Below the pieces are notes generated by a model, which was not told the DNA's origin, did no database searches, and saw only the letters and a program-made list of their open reading frames with translations. Below are positions 1 to 6,029 of a stretch of DNA of 29,956 bases, piece by piece. The position numbers and the translations under genes were made by a program. This stretch comes from an uncultured Christensenella sp. GTDB lineage: Bacteria > Bacillota > Clostridia > Christensenellales > UBA1242. The DNA is taken from positions 1-29,956 of the forward strand of contig CASFFI010000044.1 of NCBI GenBank assembly GCA_949293925.1, in the 5' to 3' direction. Position 1 is the first letter of the stretch, and each line of letters opens with the position of its first letter.

Positions 1-1092
1 ATTTTAACCGATTCAATTCAATATGAAAGTGATGATGTTATGCGTCCAATTTACGGAAACGACTATGCAATTGCTTGTTGTGTTTCAGCAATGAGAGTTG
101 GAAAACAAATGCAATTTTTTGGTGCAAGATGCAACTTGGCAAAATCATTATTATATTGCTTAAACGAAGGAAAAGATGAAAAATCTGGAAAACAAGTTGT
201 GTTTGATGTTCCAAAAATGGAAGATAAAGTTTTAAAATATGACAAAGTTAAAAAAGCATATTTTGACATTTTAAATAAAGTTGCAGACACTTATGTTGAC
301 GCAATGAACGTTATTCACTATATGCACGATAAATATGCTTACGAAGCAGGTCAAATGGCACTTCACGACACACACGTTGAAAGATTAATGGCATTTGGAA
401 TTGCAGGTCTTTCTGTTGCTGTTGACTCACTTTCAGCAATAAAATATGCAAAAGTAACACCAGTAAGAAATGAACTTGGCATTGCAACGGATTTTGTTGT
501 TGATGGCAATTTCCCAAAATATGGAAATGATGACGATAGAGTTGACCAAATTGCTGTTGAAGTAGTTGAACATTTTATTTCAGCACTTAAACAACATAAA
601 CTATATAGGAATGCAAAACATACATTGTCTGTATTAACCATAACTTCCAATGTTATGTATGGTAAAAAGACAGGTAACACTCCTGACGGAAGAAAAGCAG
701 GAGAACCATTTGCACCTGGTGCAAATCCAATGCACGGCAGAGATTGTTCAGGTGCATTAGCATCATTAAACTCTGTTGCCAAAATTCCATATTGCAATTG
801 TTGCCAAGATGGAGTTTCTAACACATTCTCAATAATTCCAAAAGCATTGGGTCACGATGAAAATTCAAGAGTTAAAAATTTAGTTGGAATTTTAGATGGC
901 TACTTTAAACAAGGTGCGCAACACATAAACGTTAATGTTCTTGACAGAAAAAAATTAATTGATGCAATGAACAATCCAGATAAATATCCAACTCTAACAA
1001 TTAGAGTTTCAGGCTATGCTGTTAACTTTAACAAATTAAGCAGAGCACATCAAGAAGAAGTTATTGCAAGAACATTTCACGAAAAAATTTAA
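1..1092 (+). CDS. pflB: Pyruvate formate-lyase (formate C-acetyltransferase), C-terminal part
   Basis: This enzyme converts pyruvate and CoA to acetyl-CoA and formate in anaerobic, cytosolic mixed-acid fermentation. The reading frame is open from base 1, so the gene begins upstream; 363 residues are visible, about half of the usual ~750-760. The visible part holds the catalytic Cys-Cys pair (AIACCVS, visible residues 26-27) and near the C-terminus the glycyl-radical motif RVSGYAV (Gly about visible residue 338). It also keeps the family stretches [11 protein letters not shown] and [10 protein letters not shown]. The 3' end is complete with a TAA stop, and the activase gene follows 13 bases downstream, so the two form an operon. 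I am very sure of the family. Confidence 0.97.
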   Translation: MLTDSIQYESDDVMRPIYGNDYAIACCVSAMRVGKQMQFFGARCNLAKSLLYCLNEGKDEKSGKQVVFDVPKMEDKVLKYDKVKKAYFDILNKVADTYVDAMNVIHYMHDKYAYEAGQMALHDTHVERLMAFGIAGLSVAVDSLSAIKYAKVTPVRNELGIATDFVVDGNFPKYGNDDDRVDQIAVEVVEHFISALKQHKLYRNAKHTLSVLTITSNVMYGKKTGNTPDGRKAGEPFAPGANPMHGRDCSGALASLNSVAKIPYCNCCQDGVSNTFSIIPKALGHDENSRVKNLVGILDGYFKQGAQHINVNVLDRKKLIDAMNNPDKYPTLTIRVSGYAVNFNKLSRAHQEEVIARTFHEKI

Positions 1093-1105
1093 GGAAGAAA
1101 AACTA

Positions 1106-1819
1106 ATGACAAAAATTTATGGCAATATAAACAGTGTTGAATCAATGGGTTTAGTTGATGGACCAGGAATTAGATATGTTGTTTTTATGCAGGGATGCAA
1201 ATTAAGATGTCTATATTGTCATAATCCAGAAACATGGGACGAACATGCTGATGTTGAAAAAATAACACCTCAAAATTTAATTAAAAAAATTTTAAGATAT
1301 AAAAACTATTTTGGCAATGATGGAGGTGTAACATTTTCAGGTGGCGAACCACTTTTGCAATCAGAATTTTTAATTGAGTGTTTAAAATTATGTAAGGCTA
1401 ATAATTTACACACAGCATTAGACACGGCAGGCGTTGGTTTTGGTGATTATGAAGAAATTTTAAACTTGGTAGATTTAGTTATTTTAGATGTTAAAGCAGT
1501 TAAACCTGATGACTATAGAAAATTAACAGGGCAGACAATGGAACAATTTGATATGTTTATAAAAGCATTAATCAAAGCAAAATGTGATGTTTGGATTAGA
1601 CAAGTTATTGTTCCTGGTATTAATGACACAAAAGAAAATGTTTTAAGTTTAAATAATTATATAAAACAAATTAATAATGTGAAAAAAGTTGAATTACTAC
1701 CATATAAAACAATGGGTGTTCATAAATATGAAGAATTAAAAATTCCATACCGATTAAAAGGTGTGACTGAAATGAATGAAAATAAAATAAAAACCTTAGA
1801 AAATTTTTTAAAATATTAG
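1106..1819 (+). CDS. pflA: Pyruvate formate-lyase activating enzyme (radical SAM)
   Basis: PflA installs the glycyl radical on pyruvate formate-lyase using S-adenosylmethionine and a [4Fe-4S] cluster. The 237-aa protein has the radical-SAM cluster motif CxxxCxxC at Cys31, Cys35 and Cys38 (GCKLRCLYC), followed by HNPETW. The SAM-binding GGEP motif appears as TFSGGEPLLQ, and DVKAVKPDDYRKLTG is typical of the family. The reading frame extends 14 codons upstream into pflB, but the ATG at 1106 follows an AAGGAAG ribosome binding site just after the pflB stop, so I chose it. It is co-transcribed with pflB and followed by a terminator whose stem includes its own stop codon. Confidence 0.96.
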   Translation: MTKIYGNINSVESMGLVDGPGIRYVVFMQGCKLRCLYCHNPETWDEHADVEKITPQNLIKKILRYKNYFGNDGGVTFSGGEPLLQSEFLIECLKLCKANNLHTALDTAGVGFGDYEEILNLVDLVILDVKAVKPDDYRKLTGQTMEQFDMFIKALIKAKCDVWIRQVIVPGINDTKENVLSLNNYIKQINNVKKVELLPYKTMGVHKYEELKIPYRLKGVTEMNENKIKTLENFLKY

Positions 1820-1847
1820 GTGCTTTATGCGTCTAATATTTTTTTAA
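1811..1847 (+). terminator. Rho-independent terminator of pflBA
   Basis: An 8-bp stem, AATATTAG (1812-1819) with CTAATATT (1833-1840), encloses a 13-base loop and is followed by a run of seven T. The left arm contains the pflA stop codon. Confidence 0.85.
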
Positions 1848-1872
1848 AAGCTTTTGTTCATACGTTTATAGG

Positions 1873-2091
1873 TTGAAAAAGCATTTATTATTAAAACATA
1901 TAGAAATTGTCATAAGTGTGCTACTATTTGCCATAATTGGTGGAATATTTACAAACATGGTAATGGGATGGTATGAAAATCTTTTAAAGCGAAGCCAATG
2001 GCCACCTAAGTTTTTATTTCCGTTAGTATGGAGTTTAGTTTGTGCTTTTAGCCTTATTATTTTAATTATGCTTGTAAAAAACAAAAACTAA
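1873..2091 (+). CDS. Short TspO/MBR-like membrane protein, apparently truncated
   Basis: The 72-aa product has two hydrophobic segments (about residues 10-30 and 48-68). Between and into the second lies SQWPPKFLFPLVWSL, which resembles the conserved first-loop/TM2 motif of TspO/MBR (translocator protein) family members (W-x-PP-x-x-x-FP-x-VW). Normal family members have about 150 residues and five helices, so only the first two would be present, and no continuation is found in other frames downstream. The only start available is TTG at 1873 with a weak upstream AGG, which also suggests a decayed gene. It follows the pflA terminator and has no obvious promoter. It may be a pseudogene or an unusually short relative; any function is unproven. 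Confidence 0.5.
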   Translation: MKKHLLLKHIEIVISVLLFAIIGGIFTNMVMGWYENLLKRSQWPPKFLFPLVWSLVCAFSLIILIMLVKNKN

Positions 2092-2120
2092 CACAAAAAA
2101 ACTTGTTTTAATTTTTATTA

Positions 2121-2300
2121 TTAACGGTATATTAAATGTTTTGTGAAGGTTATCTTCACCATTCCAACTAATTCAACCATATTTTTATCCTTATCATATA
2201 AATCAAGCCATTTAGAACCTAGTGACTTTTCGTTACAAGCGTTGTAAGAACCCCACGAACCTATAACGATTTTAATTGTGTTTATTGGTGTAAAATCCAT
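2121..2300 (-). CDS. ArdA-like antirestriction protein fragment
   Basis: This 59-aa ORF starts at ATG 2300 behind a strong AAAGGAG ribosome binding site, 14 bases after the stop of the gene before it. Its first half, with GSWGSYNACNEKSLGSKWLDL (positions about 14-34), resembles the N-terminus of ArdA-like antirestriction proteins common in Bacillota mobile elements; those proteins mimic DNA to block type I restriction enzymes. The second half does not match what I expect of the family and the protein ends early, so this looks like a truncated or recombined copy, probably inactive. It sits with another damaged gene between pflA and the integrated element, consistent with remains of an older mobile element. 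The family call rests on memory of the motif. Confidence 0.5.
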   Translation of the reverse strand: MDFTPINTIKIVIGSWGSYNACNEKSLGSKWLDLYDKDKNMVELVGMVKITFTKHLIYR

Positions 2301-2314
2301 ATTTTAAAACTCCT

Positions 2315-2578
2315 TTAAGCATTTATATCTTCAAAATCATTAACTTCAATTTTTGTAAATTCACAACCATATTCAAAGTAAAAATCGCCATTACAATCTT
2401 AAATTAGGTCGTATTCGATTACGCTAATTTTTCCACGATTTGTAACAGCGACATTTATGGTTTTTTTATCGAAGTTTATACCAACTATATTGAATGGGAT
2501 ATAAGCTTCACCATCAAAGTATTCAAACTCTTTAAGATAGTATTTATTGAAGTTATCAAAACCTTGAACTTTATTCAT
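2315..2578 (-). pseudogene. Small mobile-element gene interrupted by an in-frame TAA
   Basis: A frame of 88 codons starts at ATG 2578 behind a strong AGGAGG site and ends at TAA 2315-2317, but codon 60 (2399-2401) is TAA. The protein-like character continues unbroken across that stop: before it reads VTNRGKISVIEYDLI, after it DCNGDFYFEYGCEFTKIEV. A single CAA-to-TAA or similar change would explain it. The product would be an acidic protein of 87 residues of unknown function, of a kind often seen beside ArdA-like genes. The ArdA-like fragment follows 14 bases later, so the two formed an operon. Confidence 0.6.
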
Positions 2579-2587
2579 TTTCTTTTC

Positions 2588-2833
2588 CTCCTTTTATAAG
2601 ATTTGCCTTTTGGCAACCATATAAATTGCATAGTTCGGGAAGAAAATTTAATCTTTGTATCTGTATGTCAAAGTCAATGATGAAGAAATAAATATTGCAT
2701 AAAAAAAGAGCCAACCATAAATTGATTGGCTCTATATAGACTAATATTAAATTGTTTAAGCAATATTTTTTCCATTGACTTTTACGAGAACTATGCCAAC
2801 CACCACAGCCAAAAGGCAAATCATAAAAGGTGG
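2588..2833. repeat. Long imperfect inverted repeat flanking a terminator hairpin
   Basis: The arms are 2588-2636 and 2788-2833. Read 5'-3' on opposite strands, both carry CCTTTTAT, then GATTTGCCTTTTGGC (15 of 15 identical, 2600-2614 and 2808-2822), a divergent middle, and TTG(G)CATAGTTC. The left arm has two extra bases inside. The loop contains the leftward hairpin at 2701-2733. A second inverted pair lies just outside: 2860-2874 and 2954-2968 match at 14 of 15. The stretch 2579-3017 holds no convincing gene. Confidence 0.65.
2701..2733 (-). terminator. Rho-independent terminator, leftward
   Basis: AGAGCCAA (2707-2714) pairs with TTGGCTCT (2726-2733). On the minus strand the stem is followed by seven T. 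It lies about 120 bases upstream of the damaged small gene at 2578, so it ends a transcript from the right or works as an attenuator. Confidence 0.7.
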
Positions 2834-2978
2834 TTCGAAGCAAGTTATATAAGTTTAAGGTTCTTGCTATCATTTACAAAAATCTCCAAATTCATTTCTT
2901 TTCTGGGTTAAGTAGTGAAAAGATTGTTTGGGTACGAACTTGATTGTAGGAATAATGATAGCAGGAACACCTTTTAGA

Positions 2979-3014
2979 CAAAAATAAAGGAACCGAGTGT
3001 GCGAACGCGGTTCC
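2979..3014 (-). terminator. Original terminator of tRNA-Ser, now cut off by the element
   Basis: GGAACCG (2989-2995) pairs with CGGTTCC (3008-3014), and on the minus strand the stem is followed by TTTATTTTT. It lies three bases beyond the tRNA-Ser 3'-end copy at 3018, the expected position for the terminator of the tRNA gene before the element inserted. Confidence 0.75.
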
Positions 3015-3017
3015 GAC

Positions 3018-3044
3018 TGGCGGAGATGGAGGGATTTGAACCCT
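3018..3044. other. Attachment site, distal end (27-bp tRNA-Ser 3' end copy)
   Basis: These 27 bases are identical to 15208-15234. They contain the acceptor 3' strand with CCA and most of the T-arm of tRNA-Ser on the minus strand, but no other tRNA part, so this is a duplicated att core and not a gene. Confidence 0.92.
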
Positions 3045-3101
3045 TGGATTACTTAATGTTTTTACTTTATTTTACAGTGAAAAATTGAAGATTGCAAAAT
3101 T

Positions 3102-3123
3102 ATTCTACTCAAATTCTACTCAA
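3102..3123. repeat. Candidate integrase arm-type sites, left end
   Basis: Two perfect tandem copies of ATTCTACTCAA (3102-3112 and 3113-3123) lie 57 bases inside the left att core. The same pair, with one mismatch, occurs at 15111-15132 inside the right end. The same orientation at both ends and the two-copy layout resemble arm-type binding sites of lambda-like tyrosine integrases. Confidence 0.6.
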
Positions 3124-3159
3124 TAAAATTAAAAAATAAGAAGTGAATTGTTTTTATTA

Positions 3160-3181
3160 AATACTAGTTTTAGCTAGTATT
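3160..3181. terminator. Symmetric hairpin at the end of the left gene cluster
   Basis: AATACTAG (3160-3167) pairs with CTAGTATT (3174-3181). It lies immediately past the stop of the leftward gene at 3184. The T-tract is good on the plus strand (TTTTTATTT) and poor on the minus strand, so it may work mainly against rightward transcripts. Confidence 0.45.
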
Positions 3182-3183
3182 TT

Positions 3184-3678
3184 TTATTTATTTAATTCTT
3201 CTTTAACCTTATTTATCATTTTTAAAGTATTGTGAGCTTCAATATAACCGTGTTCTGTTAATTCAAAAAAATCAATTTTTACATCGTTTAAACATTTGTA
3301 TATTAAAGCAAAACCGCATAGAATATTATCTTTTTTTATGTTATCTTTTGCGTGTAAAGTTATTATAGTAGGAAGTTCAAATTCTTGATTTTTGTAGTAT
3401 TCTATTTGATTTTCTAATTCTTTTATTTTTGATTTTGCACTATTGTATAAATTTTTATATATTTCTAATTCTTTCTCTAACTTATCCATTTTGCAATCTG
3501 CTTTCTTTTGTTTTTTATTTGTATAAAACTGTCTTTCATCTTTTGGGCACCATTTGAGCCAACTACCACAATCTTTACATTTTAATGAGACCATATTGGC
3601 AGTCATAACATCTTGCTCTTTAACTCGTGGTTCAAGATATAAATTTTCACTGCCACATTTTTTGCATTGTTTAATCAT
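3184..3678 (-). CDS. Hypothetical protein with N-terminal zinc ribbon and coiled coil
   Basis: I do not recognise this 164-aa protein as a named family. Two CxxC knuckles (Cys5/Cys8 and Cys34/Cys37) make a probable zinc ribbon. A lysine/glutamate-rich helix with heptad character follows (about residues 63-97), then a mixed alpha/beta C-terminal region. It is probably cytosolic and could bind nucleic acid or a partner protein. It starts at ATG 3678 behind AAGGTGG, 8 bases after the gene upstream, and is the last gene of the five-gene cluster at the left end of the element. By position this is a place where phages carry accessory genes (immunity, defence, host takeover), but no motif proves such a role. 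Confidence 0.75.
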   Translation of the reverse strand: MIKQCKKCGSENLYLEPRVKEQDVMTANMVSLKCKDCGSWLKWCPKDERQFYTNKKQKKADCKMDKLEKELEIYKNLYNSAKSKIKELENQIEYYKNQEFELPTIITLHAKDNIKKDNILCGFALIYKCLNDVKIDFFELTEHGYIEAHNTLKMINKVKEELNK

Positions 3679-3686
3679 CTTCCACC

Positions 3687-3896
3687 TTATTTTTTATTAT
3701 TTTTCTTTGCGTTTTCTTCTATTTCTTCAATATGTTTTTCTGACATATTAGTCCAAAATCTCTGCTCTCCATTAAGCAACCAAAAACAATAGTAATAATA
3801 ACCCATATCATAGGATTTACACCAAGTTTTTACACCCACTTCAAGCAAATGTTTTACAAATAAATCTTCATAATATGCTTTATTTTTCTTGCTCAT
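3687..3896 (-). CDS. Hypothetical protein, 69 aa, aromatic-rich
   Basis: Not recognised. The product is small and rich in Tyr and Trp (a YYYYCFWLL stretch near the middle), ends in a charged Lys/Glu/Asn tail, and has no signal peptide. It starts at ATG 3896 inside the end of the upstream gene (17-base overlap) with GGGAAAG in front, so translation is likely coupled. It is part of the left accessory cluster. Confidence 0.65.
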   Translation of the reverse strand: MSKKNKAYYEDLFVKHLLEVGVKTWCKSYDMGYYYYCFWLLNGEQRFWTNMSEKHIEEIEENAKKNNKK

Positions 3897-4089
3897 CTTT
3901 CCCTACTTGAGTTAAACCATTTTTTATTAAATTCTCACATACGGTCAATATTGACAAAATATCAACAACAACATTATAATCTTCAAAATTACCTTTAACA
4001 CCCTTTGCGCATAACATATCAACAGTGTCATAAAATATTTGATAATCTTCTTTTGAATAATGACTTAATATCTCATTAATTTTATCCAT
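3880..4089 (-). CDS. Hypothetical protein, 69 aa, acidic
   Basis: Not recognised. This small, mostly helical-looking acidic protein has no membrane segment. It starts at ATG 4089; an AAGGAGA site stands about 15 bases upstream, farther than usual. It overlaps the next gene by 17 bases and follows the upstream gene by 11. The tight spacing supports a real operon member. Confidence 0.65.
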   Translation of the reverse strand: MDKINEILSHYSKEDYQIFYDTVDMLCAKGVKGNFEDYNVVVDILSILTVCENLIKNGLTQVGKDEQEK

Positions 4090-4100
4090 AATTTTTTTTA

Positions 4101-4289
4101 TTATCTCCTTGTTGATTTTGATTTGTATATGTTAAGTTGTCTAATTAATCCTGCATTTATCTGTTTTAGATTAAAATTAGCAATTTCTAATTTCTCAATT
4201 TGATTGTTTAAATCTACAATAGTTTTAGCAAAATATAAATTGTTTTTATGAATTATTTTTATTAGTTCTTCTTTACTATATTCTTCCAT
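4101..4289 (-). CDS. Hypothetical coiled-coil protein, 62 aa
   Basis: Not recognised. Residues about 5-52 form a likely amphipathic coiled coil (IVDLNNQIEKLEIANFNLK), so it probably oligomerises. It starts at ATG 4289 with AAGGTGG in front, 11 bases after the HTH gene. It is part of the left accessory cluster. Confidence 0.65.
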   Translation of the reverse strand: MEEYSKEELIKIIHKNNLYFAKTIVDLNNQIEKLEIANFNLKQINAGLIRQLNIYKSKSTRR

Positions 4290-4300
4290 GTTGCCACCTT

Positions 4301-4483
4301 TTATATTTCGTTATATATTTTTCTTATTTTTTGTCTTATTCCGTTTTGTGTTGGGATTCTTGATCCATTTAGCCACCTTGTTATAGTGCTGAATGATACT
4401 TTTAATTCATTTGCTAGTTCTCGTTGTGTTAAACATTTTTTTTCCATTATTAAATTAATAATTTCAGACCATTTCTTTTCCAT
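4301..4483 (-). CDS. Small XRE-family HTH DNA-binding protein
   Basis: This 60-aa protein is almost entirely a helix-turn-helix of the XRE/Cro type: LTQRELANELKVSFSTITRW followed by LNGSRIPT (residues about 18-45). It starts at ATG 4483 behind GGAGG. It leads the five-gene leftward cluster, and an imperfect palindrome centred on ACAGCTGT (4502-4516) lies just upstream, a plausible operator for autoregulation. In the element it would be a second regulator beside the CI-like protein at 13524, possibly controlling the accessory cluster or acting as a Cro-like switch partner. Confidence 0.85.
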   Translation of the reverse strand: MEKKWSEIINLIMEKKCLTQRELANELKVSFSTITRWLNGSRIPTQNGIRQKIRKIYNEI

Positions 4484-4769
4484 ATATTAATATCCTCCGA
4501 TTTGTACAGCTGTCAATTTTTGTCAAACAAAAATGTTCTTTAAATGATATTTTATATCTAATTTATATAGTTCTTTTTATTAAAAAATTTAAAAAGGAAT
4601 AATTATCATATATTTTATAAAGTTACTAAAAATAATCAAAATTTACATAATTTTTAGCAAAAATTAACTTTTTTTACACAAAAAGACCTCTTTTTGTGTA
4701 ATTTTAACAAAAATTAATTTTTTATGCTAAAAATTATGTGTAAATTTTATTTATTACTATTAATAAATA
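4484..4769. other. Intergenic region between zot-like gene and HTH gene; candidate origin/packaging region
   Basis: There is no gene in these 286 bases. They hold the operator-like palindrome at 4502-4516 and the nested palindrome at 4638-4748. On the minus strand TTGACA-like hexamers occur near 4510-4530, but no good -10 was found at the right distance. In known filamentous phages the intergenic region with replication origins and the packaging hairpin follows the assembly genes, which matches this position. Confidence 0.5.
4638..4748. repeat. Nested 111-bp palindrome
   Basis: The outer arms AAAATTTACATAATTTTTAG (4638-4657, continuing CA) and its complement at 4725-4748 pair over about 22 bp, with two extra bases on the right. 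The centre is a perfect 13-bp stem, TTACACAAAAAGA (4674-4686) with TCTTTTTGTGTAA (4689-4701), with a 2-base turn. Between outer and inner arms stand two copies of CAAAAATTAA(C/T)TTTTTT (4658-4674 and 4708-4723), the right one itself palindromic. As single-stranded DNA this would fold into one long rod. Confidence 0.75.
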
Positions 4770-6023
4770 TTAATCATTTTTTTTATTTATTTTCTTAATT
4801 ATATTATTTGATTTTAAATTTTTACTAGCCCTATCTCTAGACATATAAATACTATTATAACATTTTAAATCAATTTCTTCTTCTAAAGGTTTATATGCTG
4901 AAGCAAAAGCCCTTGTATCGTATTTAAATGGCATTGCTTTAGGTAAAACAAGATAAAAACTTTTATCAGATATTTCATAATTTGAATTTGATTTTGTTTT
5001 ATCTACACTACAAATTCCTGTTTCTGTATTTCCTACAATTTTATAATTAAATTTTTGAAAACCAACAGAATTTATAAAATTTTTAAAATTTACCATAAAT
5101 TTTTTAAAAAATGATGATTTATAATGATTTATATGTTTAATTATGTGTTTTTTAAAAATATTATAAAACCATAATAAAATAATAGGTTTAAATGTCCATG
5201 TCTTTTTATAATACACTCGATTTTCTGCAACTACTCGTCTAAAATCAATAAATACATTATTTAAATCTTGTTCACAACCTATTAATCGTTCTTCTAAAAA
5301 ATGACGACAATATTTCATGTGGTCAGATATATCAGCACTTCCATAATCATTTCTTGTTTTATCATTTTTTAAATCTGTAGAACAAGTAGTAGATAATTCA
5401 TCTATTACGCCACATATTCTGTATGGTAATCTTGATTGTAATTTTAAATGTTCTGTTTCATATATATATGAATATCTTTTATAACGATAATCATACATAC
5501 CTACATTGGTAGCTAGACAAGGTATGCCGGGATTATTAATATAAAAATTATATGCTTCAATTATTTCTTTTTCATGTGGAGTAAGATTTTCTTCTTTTTT
5601 ATTTTTATTTATAATTAACCAATATTCAAATCTTAATTCGGCCCATGAATAATCAGCCATAGCTACAGCACTAAACATTGATGTTAATGTTTTGCCTGTT
5701 CCTGGAGCTCCTGCATATATAACGCTATGATTATCGCTTTCACCTTGAGAGTTATACCAATTTTTATATTTCAAATGATAAAACATAAATTTAGTTAAAT
5801 TGTATAAACTTAATGCTACTGATATTATTAAAGAAATTAAAATTATCATTATTAAATAGTCTTTTTTTACATTTTTAAATAATATCAATGTAATCAATAC
5901 TTTTATAATAAAAAATATAAAAAATTTAAAAAATGGGTATATATATGCGATTCTTTTATATAGCGGTAGTTTATACAATTTAATATTTTTTTTTATTTTC
6001 TTTTCTGTATTTTTATCTTTCAT
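4770..6023 (-). CDS. Zot-domain ATPase, inovirus assembly protein (pI-like)
   Basis: The 417-aa protein has two strong N-terminal membrane segments (about 30-50 and 56-76), then a P-loop ATPase domain. Walker A is GAPGTGKT at 105-112. Walker B is CGVIDEL with Asp208-Glu209, followed by a Zot-like segment with the Arg-His pair (YCRHFLEER) and a Gln (GCEQDLNN) before FRRVV. Zot/pI proteins drive extrusion of filamentous phage through the inner membrane. About 100 basic, less conserved residues follow the ATPase core. The start at ATG 6023 follows AGGTAA, 6 bases after the stop of the preceding gene, so it is the last gene of the structural operon. It could instead be a HerA/FtsK-like DNA pump, but the membrane segments and neighbours favour Zot. 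Confidence 0.8.
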   Translation of the reverse strand: MKDKNTEKKIKKNIKLYKLPLYKRIAYIYPFFKFFIFFIIKVLITLILFKNVKKDYLIMIILISLIISVALSLYNLTKFMFYHLKYKNWYNSQGESDNHSVIYAGAPGTGKTLTSMFSAVAMADYSWAELRFEYWLIINKNKKEENLTPHEKEIIEAYNFYINNPGIPCLATNVGMYDYRYKRYSYIYETEHLKLQSRLPYRICGVIDELSTTCSTDLKNDKTRNDYGSADISDHMKYCRHFLEERLIGCEQDLNNVFIDFRRVVAENRVYYKKTWTFKPIILLWFYNIFKKHIIKHINHYKSSFFKKFMVNFKNFINSVGFQKFNYKIVGNTETGICSVDKTKSNSNYEISDKSFYLVLPKAMPFKYDTRAFASAYKPLEEEIDLKCYNSIYMSRDRASKNLKSNNIIKKINKKND

Positions 6024-6029
6024 AATTAC

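Noticed and set aside
2571..2873. 100-aa minus-strand ORF
   Set aside because: It crosses the terminator hairpin and the inverted repeat, lacks a ribosome binding site, overlaps the well-supported start of the small gene at 2578 in another frame, and has no protein-family character.
2870..3000. Minus-strand open frame reading VPAIIIPTIKFVPKQ up to a TGA at 2870
   Set aside because: It has no start codon with a ribosome site and runs back into the tRNA terminator. It might be a gene remnant, but nothing supports it beyond being open.
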